A program made the translations under genes and the position numbers. Of a stretch of DNA of 38,749 nucleotides, positions 33,852 to 38,749 are shown one piece after another (positions within the stretch are counted from its first letter, which is position 1; each line of letters opens with the position of its first letter). A model generated the notes under the pieces. It did not search any database and had not been told where the DNA came from. It saw only the letters and a list, made by a program, of their open reading frames with translations. This DNA is from Thermoplasmatota archaeon (GTDB taxonomy: Archaea > Thermoplasmatota > E2 > DHVEG-1). Location of the stretch: NCBI GenBank assembly GCA_016930995.1, contig JAFGFQ010000117.1, positions 1-38,749 on the forward strand, read 5' to 3'.

Positions 33852-34847
33852 ATGGATCTGGAACAAATACTCAAAGAACGAGCGATGATTTTTGACCGAG
33901 CCTTAACGGGGAATCTAGCACCTCGAGAACCAGAGATTTTCTATGATGCACTCCGTTGGATCCCGCTTTCAGGAGGAAAACGGCTTCGCCCTATCATCGC
34001 CATGTTATCTTGTGAGGTCGTTGGTGGGGTTCCAGAAACGACCATTCCCTTCGGGATATCGTTAGAGTACATGCATAATTCTACTCTTGTCCATGATGAC
34101 ATTATTGATAAAGACAAGTGGCGCAGAGGTTTGCAAACCACCCATGAGAAATTTGGGGTGCCATTTGCTATCCTTGCTGGAGATGCATTGATAGGGGAAA
34201 CTTATCGTATGCTTTCCTATATGGCGCCTCCGGAATTAAACTCGGTCACCTATAAAGAGCTCATCAGGTCGATTGCAGATGCCGCTAAAGAGTTCTATGA
34301 AGGTGAAGCGTTAGATATCGAATTTGCGGTACGTTTAGATGTCACCATTCCGCAATATATGAGGATGATTGAGAAAAAGACGGCACAATTATATTATCTT
34401 GCGGGGAAAGGTGGTGCGTTAATCGGAAAAGGGACTAACAAGCAAGTTGAAAACCTTGCTCGGTATGGGACGCTCTTTGGTCTGATGTTCCAGATAAAAG
34501 ACGACCTGCTTAATATCCTTACTGAACAAAGCATTCTTGGTAAACAGATGATTGGTAGTGATATTCTCAATGGAAAACGCACCTTGATGCTTGTTCATGC
34601 GTTAACAGAAGTAGATGAAAGCGACAAGGAAAAGATGATGATTGTCGTCGGAAACGAAAATGCAAAGCAAGATGATGTACGAGAAGTCATTGATTTGTTT
34701 TGGACCTATGGGTCTATTGACTATTCACAGAACATGTTAGAGGAGTTTAGGGAAGCCGCAAAAAAATGTCTTGACTGTGTCGAATCTTCTGAAAGTAAAG
34801 ACATCCTGGTTGCCCTTGCCGACTATAGTGTTACCAGAGCATATTAA
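33852..34847 (+). CDS. Geranylgeranyl-type polyprenyl diphosphate synthase
   Basis: Trans-prenyltransferase of 331 residues that condenses isopentenyl diphosphate with allylic diphosphates, in archaea mainly to make the C20 chain of membrane ether lipids. The first aspartate-rich motif is DDIID at 82-86, preceded by small residues (S77, T78) that fit a C20 or longer product. GGKRLRP at 41-47 and KTAQLY bind diphosphate. The second motif is DDLLN at 217-221, where the third aspartate of the usual DDxxD is asparagine. GSDILNGKRTLML follows normally. It is downstream of, and co-transcribed with, the DsrE-like gene. Confidence 0.92.
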   Translation: MDLEQILKERAMIFDRALTGNLAPREPEIFYDALRWIPLSGGKRLRPIIAMLSCEVVGGVPETTIPFGISLEYMHNSTLVHDDIIDKDKWRRGLQTTHEKFGVPFAILAGDALIGETYRMLSYMAPPELNSVTYKELIRSIADAAKEFYEGEALDIEFAVRLDVTIPQYMRMIEKKTAQLYYLAGKGGALIGKGTNKQVENLARYGTLFGLMFQIKDDLLNILTEQSILGKQMIGSDILNGKRTLMLVHALTEVDESDKEKMMIVVGNENAKQDDVREVIDLFWTYGSIDYSQNMLEEFREAAKKCLDCVESSESKDILVALADYSVTRAY

Positions 34848-34853
34848 TTTCTT

Positions 34854-34952
34854 TTAAACCAGAAAGAACGCTAACGAGATGATGATCAGAGAGATGAGTA
34901 AAAAAAGTAGTGCAAGGGTATAGGGATTAAAGAGGTTCGGTCTGTAGCGCAT
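34854..34952 (-). CDS. Very small single-pass membrane protein (32 residues)
   Basis: A short frame starting MRYRPNLFNPY and continuing with one hydrophobic helix (LALLFLLISLIIISLAFFLV). The positive N-terminus and long C-terminal helix look like a genuine small membrane protein. An upstream in-frame ATG at 34976 would add eight residues, but a TATA-like GTTTATATG at about 34973-34982 puts the transcript start right at 34952, which favours the shorter form. No homologue is known to me, and chance cannot be ruled out at this length. Confidence 0.4.
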   Translation of the reverse strand: MRYRPNLFNPYTLALLFLLISLIIISLAFFLV

Positions 34953-35027
34953 AAGGATTGATTTCTTCCAGAGCATATAAACATTTTGCTATTTTTTCTA
35001 AAAGGAAGTAATTTCGGGAAAAAACAC

Positions 35028-35037
35028 TTTTTTTTTT
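35028..35037 (+). terminator. T10 tract
   Basis: Ten consecutive T residues, 180 bases after the prenyl synthase stop and before the ferritin promoter. It could end read-through transcripts from the prenyl synthase operon. Confidence 0.35.
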
Positions 35038-35148
35038 CATGGTATATGAGATAATGAAGTATGATTTGTTTTATTAAAAGAATCGATAATTTTTAACCAC
35101 GTTTTAAGATGACAGTAAATTTTAAATACTAATGTATATTACATAATA

Positions 35149-35163
35149 CTAATTATTAATTAG
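35149..35163 (+). promoter_or_regulatory. Palindrome in the Dps-like ferritin promoter
   Basis: CTAATTATTAATTAG is a perfect 7-1-7 palindrome, the symmetry of PerR/Fur-type boxes. It lies after the TATA-like GTATATTAC (about 35134-35142), near the expected transcription start, and 30 bases before the ferritin ATG. With a Fur-family gene 1.4 kb downstream it is a good candidate operator for peroxide or iron control. Confidence 0.45.
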
Positions 35164-35193
35164 AAATAAATATCATATAAGGAGATAGAAAAT

Positions 35194-35751
35194 ATGGCAG
35201 CAGAAGTTGCAAGAACATTAGTAGAAAAAGCTGGTATCAACGTAGAAAAACTACTCGAACTCCTAGTAAAAAATGCAGCAGCAGAACTAACCACCTATTA
35301 CTACTATACCATTCTACGAGCAAATCTCATCGGATTTGATGGCGAAGGACTCAAAGCAGTCACAGAAGACGCACGTATCGAAGATCGAAACCATTTTGAA
35401 GCACTTGTTCCACGCATCTACGAACTCGGAGGAAAACTACCCGACAATATGAAAACATTCCATGACATGTCCGCCTGCCCACCCGCACAACTACCTAAGG
35501 ATCCCACCGATATTAAGAAAATAGTCGAGGTTCTCCTCCATGCTGAACAATGTGCAGTGAAAGGATACACAAAAATATGTAATATGACCGCTGGAAAAGA
35601 TCATCGCACCTATGACCTTGCCCTTGCGATATTAAATGAAGAAATCGAACACGAGGCATGGTTCACCGAATTCTTAGGAAAAGGACCATCAGGCCATTTC
35701 CGCAGACCCTCAGGAACAAACAGTCCATTCGTCTCAAAATTTTTACAATAG
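35194..35751 (+). CDS. Dps-like ferritin (DPSL)
   Basis: A 185-residue four-helix ferritin-like protein. It carries iron-binding residues E31, a DRNH motif (D64, H67), E118 and EIEH (E150, H153), in the bacterioferritin-like order, and the cysteine pair C120/C129 near the centre that marks the archaeal DPSL class. DPSL cages oxidise Fe2+ with hydrogen peroxide and store the iron, protecting DNA. The C-terminal tail (GHFRRPSGTN) is basic. AAGGAGAT precedes the ATG. It is followed 58 bases on by the peroxiredoxin and then by a Fur-family regulator, a coherent oxidative-stress set. Confidence 0.9.
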   Translation: MAAEVARTLVEKAGINVEKLLELLVKNAAAELTTYYYYTILRANLIGFDGEGLKAVTEDARIEDRNHFEALVPRIYELGGKLPDNMKTFHDMSACPPAQLPKDPTDIKKIVEVLLHAEQCAVKGYTKICNMTAGKDHRTYDLALAILNEEIEHEAWFTEFLGKGPSGHFRRPSGTNSPFVSKFLQ

Positions 35752-35809
35752 AACCGAAAGGAAAATACGAGATTTAAGAGTATAGATAAAAAAAAATGGA
35801 GGATTTTAA

Positions 35810-36499
35810 ATGGAAGAAGAAAAGAAAGAATGCTATTCAATGCCGTTAATAGGCGATGATGCACCACATTTCACCGCAAAAACCACCATGGGCGATATTA
35901 AATTCCCTGATGACTACAAAGGCAAATGGGTTGTCCTCTTCAGCCATCCCGCAGACTTTACGCCAGTCTGCACTACAGAGTTCATGACATTTGCTTCAAT
36001 GCAGGAGGACTTTAAAAAACTGAACACAGAACTTATCGGATTATCAATTGACAGTATCTATGCACATATCGCTTGGCTACGGACTATCAAGGAAAAGATA
36101 GAATTCAAAGGGATGAAAAACATCGAAGTCAAATTCCCCGTCATTGAGGACCTACGCATGGATGTCGTAAAAAAATTCGGGATGATTCAACCCAATGCGT
36201 CTACAACCCAAGCGGTACGAGCAGTCTTCATCATCGATACAAAAGCAAAAATCCGAGCAATCTTGTACTATCCTCTTTCAAATGGAAGAAATATGAATGA
36301 AATCAAACGGCTACTCATGGCCATGCAAAAATCAGACAAAGAAAGCATCGCGACACCCTGTAACTGGCAGCCTGGTGATGACGTTATCATTCCTCCGCCC
36401 GGATCGTGCGGTACGGCAAAGGAACGTGTGGAAAAAAAAGAAGAAGGGAAATACTGCCTAGACTGGTTCATGTGTTTTAAAAAAGAACCGAAAAAATAG
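35810..36499 (+). CDS. Peroxiredoxin, archaeal Prx6-like
   Basis: Thiol peroxidase of 229 residues reducing hydrogen peroxide and organic peroxides. The peroxidatic site PADFTPVCTTEF (47-58) has C54 and T51. The C-terminal arm has C200, C216 and C222; the last two, five residues apart, match the resolving-cysteine pair of archaeal thioredoxin peroxidases such as that of Aeropyrum. A further cysteine, C8, is near the N-terminus. The length is close to the family norm. GGAGG lies seven bases before the ATG. It may share the ferritin transcript; no separate TATA box is clear. Confidence 0.93.
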   Translation: MEEEKKECYSMPLIGDDAPHFTAKTTMGDIKFPDDYKGKWVVLFSHPADFTPVCTTEFMTFASMQEDFKKLNTELIGLSIDSIYAHIAWLRTIKEKIEFKGMKNIEVKFPVIEDLRMDVVKKFGMIQPNASTTQAVRAVFIIDTKAKIRAILYYPLSNGRNMNEIKRLLMAMQKSDKESIATPCNWQPGDDVIIPPPGSCGTAKERVEKKEEGKYCLDWFMCFKKEPKK

Positions 36500-36554
36500 A
36501 AACACAGGGCTACAATCAATCAAGCAAGACATTTCAAATTGCTTTTAGTTACTC

Positions 36555-36569
36555 TCTTTTTCTTTTTTT
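36555..36569 (+). terminator. T-rich terminator after the peroxiredoxin
   Basis: A pyrimidine tract of mostly T lies about 56 bases after the peroxiredoxin stop and just before the promoter of the Fur-family gene, so the two are separate transcription units. Confidence 0.5.
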
Positions 36570-36594
36570 CATAAATAATATTAAATATCATCTG

Positions 36595-36612
36595 ATAATC
36601 ACTCGTGATTAT
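36595..36612 (+). promoter_or_regulatory. Perfect palindrome at the Fur-family gene start, likely operator
   Basis: ATAATCAC-TC-GTGATTAT is an 8-2-8 perfect inverted repeat. The TATA-like TTAAATATC (about 36581-36589) lies just upstream, so the palindrome covers the expected transcription start and ends two bases before the ATG at 36614. Fur-family proteins commonly repress their own genes through such sites. Confidence 0.55.
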
Positions 36613-36613
36613 A

Positions 36614-37012
36614 ATGGATAACACAAAAATCAAATTTACGAATCAACGAATCGAAATTCTCGACTTTCTCAAGAACAATACAAATCATCCAACTGTTGAA
36701 GAGGTCTACGAAGCCGTAAAAAAGAAACTCTCTAGAATCAGTAAAGCCACCGTATATCAAAACCTTAAATTCCTTACAGAAAAAGGAATGATTCAAGAGG
36801 TCAATATCAAAGGTGTATCGAGGTTTGAGCCAAATATCACATCTCATCATCATCTCATCTGTAGAAAATGTGGAAAAATTATAGATTTTAAATCACAAGA
36901 ATTAACAGAGTACTCACTTAATATCGGTAAAAAATTAAAAGAAATAGACATTGATGCTACTCATACAAATTTTTACGGTATCTGTAAGAAATGCACGTTA
37001 AAAAAATTTTAG
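36614..37012 (+). CDS. Fur-family metalloregulator (PerR/Zur/Fur type)
   Basis: A 132-residue regulator. The winged helix (about 5-75) includes FTNQRIEILDFLKN and SRISKATVYQNLKFL, the Fur recognition helix. The dimerisation half carries SHHHLICRKCGKIIDF and HTNFYGICKKC, giving the two CxxC pairs of the structural zinc site and the histidines of the regulatory site. RFEPN has glutamate where Bacillus PerR has a regulatory aspartate, so peroxide sensing is uncertain. I chose ATG 36614; a GTG at 36605 would overlap the operator. The ZIP transporter gene follows 21 bases later, arguing for metal control, while the upstream ferritin and peroxiredoxin argue for peroxide control. Confidence 0.9.
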   Translation: MDNTKIKFTNQRIEILDFLKNNTNHPTVEEVYEAVKKKLSRISKATVYQNLKFLTEKGMIQEVNIKGVSRFEPNITSHHHLICRKCGKIIDFKSQELTEYSLNIGKKLKEIDIDATHTNFYGICKKCTLKKF

Positions 37013-37033
37013 AAACAGAGAGGTTTTTACTCA

Positions 37034-37813
37034 ATGGAAGATCTTAATACTATTGGTATTGCTTTTTTCTTGACACTACTTGCAGGTCTTTCAACAGGGA
37101 TAGGAAGCGCAATTGCGTATTTTATAAAAAAACCAAGGATGATATACCTGTCCTTTTCTCTTGGATTTTCCGCAGGAGTCATGGTGTATGTCTCTTTTGT
37201 TGAGTTACTGCCTCAGGCCTTTGATACTATTGGAGAAATACTTGGGACTTTCGCATTTTTTCTCGGGATACTTTTTATTGGGTTAATCGACATGAGTATC
37301 CCTGAAAATAAGAATCCACATTCTTATAGTGGTCTTTCTAATGATACCGTGGTGAAGGTTGATAAGACATTAATGAGAACTGGTTTGTTTACCGCACTGG
37401 CTATTGCTATTCATAATTTTCCCGAAGGACTTGCGACCTTTGGCACAGCCCTTAGCGATGTAAAACTCGGGGCCGTTATCGCCCTTGCGATTGCTATTCA
37501 CAATATCCCTGAAGGGATTTCTGTTTCAATGCCGATTTTCTATGCGACAAGAAATAAAAGGAAAGCATTCATATTTTCGTTTTTTTCTGGTATCGCTGAA
37601 CCGGTCGGAGCGGTTATTGGTTTTTTAATACTTCTCCCCTTTTTATCAGGAGGTTTATTATATTCCTTACTTGCATTTGTTGGAGGTATCATGGTCTATA
37701 TATCGGTAGATGAGTTACTCCCTATTGCTCATCAATATGGACATGGACACACCGTAATTATTGGCGTTGTTTTAGGAATGTTGATTATGGCGGCAAGCCT
37801 TTTAATTCTTTAA
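37034..37813 (+). CDS. ZIP-family metal transporter (ZupT-like)
   Basis: A 259-residue membrane protein with eight hydrophobic helices. The binuclear metal site is visible as [10 protein letters not shown] (about 131-140) and [10 protein letters not shown] (about 156-165), the paired HNxPEG motifs of bacterial-type ZIP proteins. These import Zn2+, Fe2+ or Mn2+ with broad specificity. GAGAGG lies 11 bases before the ATG. It forms an operon with the Fur-family gene just upstream, so its expression is probably repressed by the metal-loaded regulator. Confidence 0.93.
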   Translation: MEDLNTIGIAFFLTLLAGLSTGIGSAIAYFIKKPRMIYLSFSLGFSAGVMVYVSFVELLPQAFDTIGEILGTFAFFLGILFIGLIDMSIPENKNPHSYSGLSNDTVVKVDKTLMRTGLFTALAIAIHNFPEGLATFGTALSDVKLGAVIALAIAIHNIPEGISVSMPIFYATRNKRKAFIFSFFSGIAEPVGAVIGFLILLPFLSGGLLYSLLAFVGGIMVYISVDELLPIAHQYGHGHTVIIGVVLGMLIMAASLLIL

Positions 37814-37992
37814 ATTTTATTAATACATACTCAAATACTATTAAATAGATTATTTTAAAGTTCAATAAAAAAAATGCAGGACTGCTTTTTCAGGAAAACA
37901 AAATAGATAAAAAAGGTTCCAGAAACCGCTGGAGGGATTCCGGCGTATAATTAGAAAGACCGCAGGAAAGAATGATGTGATAGTTGCTTTTA

Positions 37993-38749
37993 TCATAGGA
38001 GTTTCTGATATACAACAGTGACGAGAAAAATACCAGATGCAGTAAACACGATAACACCACTTGTGGCAACATTATAGATTGCAGAAAGAAAAATACCGAT
38101 AACAACGCTCATAATGGAAAAACCGACCGTAGCTAACATCGTTGCTTTAAACGATCGTTTTAATTGTAACGCAGCAAGTCCTGGCAGAACCATCAGGGCG
38201 ACTACAAGAATTATTCCAATGACTTTAATAGAGAGCGCAATGGTGGATGCAACGAGAAGATTAAAACCAAACGAAAAAAAATTTACTGGTATGCCAGTGA
38301 CCTTTGCGGCCTTTTCATCAAACGTTATCGAAAGTAACTCCTTGTAAAAGATACCGAAGAAACAAATCGATGTGACACCAAGAAATGATACAATAATAAG
38401 ATCAGTTTGATCAATGGTGAGAATAGAGCCAAACAGATAGCTAAAGATTTCAACATTAAAACCACCAGCAATACTGATGATAATTAACCCTGAGGAAAAA
38501 CCAAGGGAAAGCATCACTGCGATTGCCGCATCTGATTTTGCAAGCCCTTTTTTTCGCATATAGGAAATGCCAAAGACCGCAAGAATCGAGACAAGCAACG
38601 CGGTGATAAGAGGATGTATACCTAGCAGTAACCCTAGCGCAATACCACCAAAGGCTGTATGGGCGATTCCATCACCGATCATTGCCTCACGACGAAGAAT
38701 GAGAAAAAGCCCAACCCATGATGTCGCAAGTGCAGAAATTATTCCTCCA
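37993..38749 (-). CDS. ABC-3 family metal transporter permease, truncated by the window edge
   Basis: Membrane permease of the ZnuB/MntB type. The frame is still open at the right edge: upstream of the first internal ATG at 38682 it encodes SWVGLFLILRREAM, the standard ABC-3 segment before IGDGIAHTAFGGIALG, so the true start lies beyond 38749. About 252 residues are visible with seven or eight helices and the end intact. It would import Zn2+, Mn2+ or Fe2+ with an ATPase and a binding protein that should lie outside the window. It converges with the ZIP gene, giving two metal uptake systems side by side. Confidence 0.9.
   Translation of the reverse strand, partial: GGIISALATSWVGLFLILRREAMIGDGIAHTAFGGIALGLLLGIHPLITALLVSILAVFGISYMRKKGLAKSDAAIAVMLSLGFSSGLIIISIAGGFNVEIFSYLFGSILTIDQTDLIIVSFLGVTSICFFGIFYKELLSITFDEKAAKVTGIPVNFFSFGFNLLVASTIALSIKVIGIILVVALMVLPGLAALQLKRSFKATMLATVGFSIMSVVIGIFLSAIYNVATSGVIVFTASGIFLVTVVYQKLL

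Noticed and set aside
1..38749. tRNA or rRNA genes, CRISPR arrays, insertion sequences
   Set aside because: No T-loop/anticodon arrangement, spaced direct repeats, terminal inverted repeats or transposase motifs were seen by eye. A covariance-model search was not possible.

Overview
The window is archaeal chromosome, most likely from a euryarchaeal lineage close to Thermoplasmata (the domain is certain, the order is inferred). Evidence includes TATA boxes about 25 bp upstream of leaderless or short-leader starts, T-rich terminators, a geranylgeranyl-diphosphate-type prenyl synthase, a PGF-CTERM surface protein, archaeal TadA/TadC-type pilus components, a Dps-like ferritin and an archaeal-type peroxiredoxin. 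No tRNA, rRNA, CRISPR array, insertion sequence or phage gene was recognised. Genes are dense, in short operons on both strands.

Region 1 (1-8.1 kb) is an exported-protein island. It holds a 3' gene fragment, a BspA-type leucine-rich-repeat protein with a PKD domain and PGF-CTERM tail, a seven-bladed propeller protein, an arylsulfotransferase-like protein and an M14 zinc carboxypeptidase. The last three end in a similar hydrophobic tail that is not PGF-CTERM. A fifth secreted propeller/PKD/CARDB protein lies at 14.2-15.6 kb. Region 2 (8.1-18.4 kb) is mostly housekeeping and regulatory: a CBS protein divergent from a CPA2 antiporter carrying a zinc ribbon, an iron-type alcohol dehydrogenase, an AbrB-like regulator with a DUF1805 gene that seems to start at ATA, transaldolase, a winged-helix protein, a 40-residue zinc ribbon, a nitroreductase and a 510-residue orphan.

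Region 3 (18.5-25.6 kb) looks like a type IV pilus or secretion locus. An EarA-like winged-helix regulator, a double-GspF TadC membrane platform and a TadA ATPase with cysteine clusters lie on the minus strand. Divergent from them are a HerA/VirB4-like ATPase and a pilin-like membrane protein. Region 4 (25.3-29.9 kb) has an HTH regulator with palindromes in its promoter, pyrD-pyrK, a nitroreductase interrupted by one ochre codon, a DUF21-CBS protein, a PsiE-like protein and a small membrane protein.

Region 5 (30-34.9 kb) has a secreted unknown, a large membrane protein fusing a DUF3068-like module to a CrtC/AttH lipocalin-like module, and, divergently, a DsrE-like protein followed by the polyprenyl diphosphate synthase. 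Region 6 (35.1-38.7 kb) is an oxidative-stress and metal island: Dps-like ferritin, peroxiredoxin, a Fur-family regulator with a perfect palindrome at its start, a ZIP transporter and a truncated ABC-3 metal permease. AT-rich palindromes at the ferritin and Fur-family promoters suggest a small regulon.
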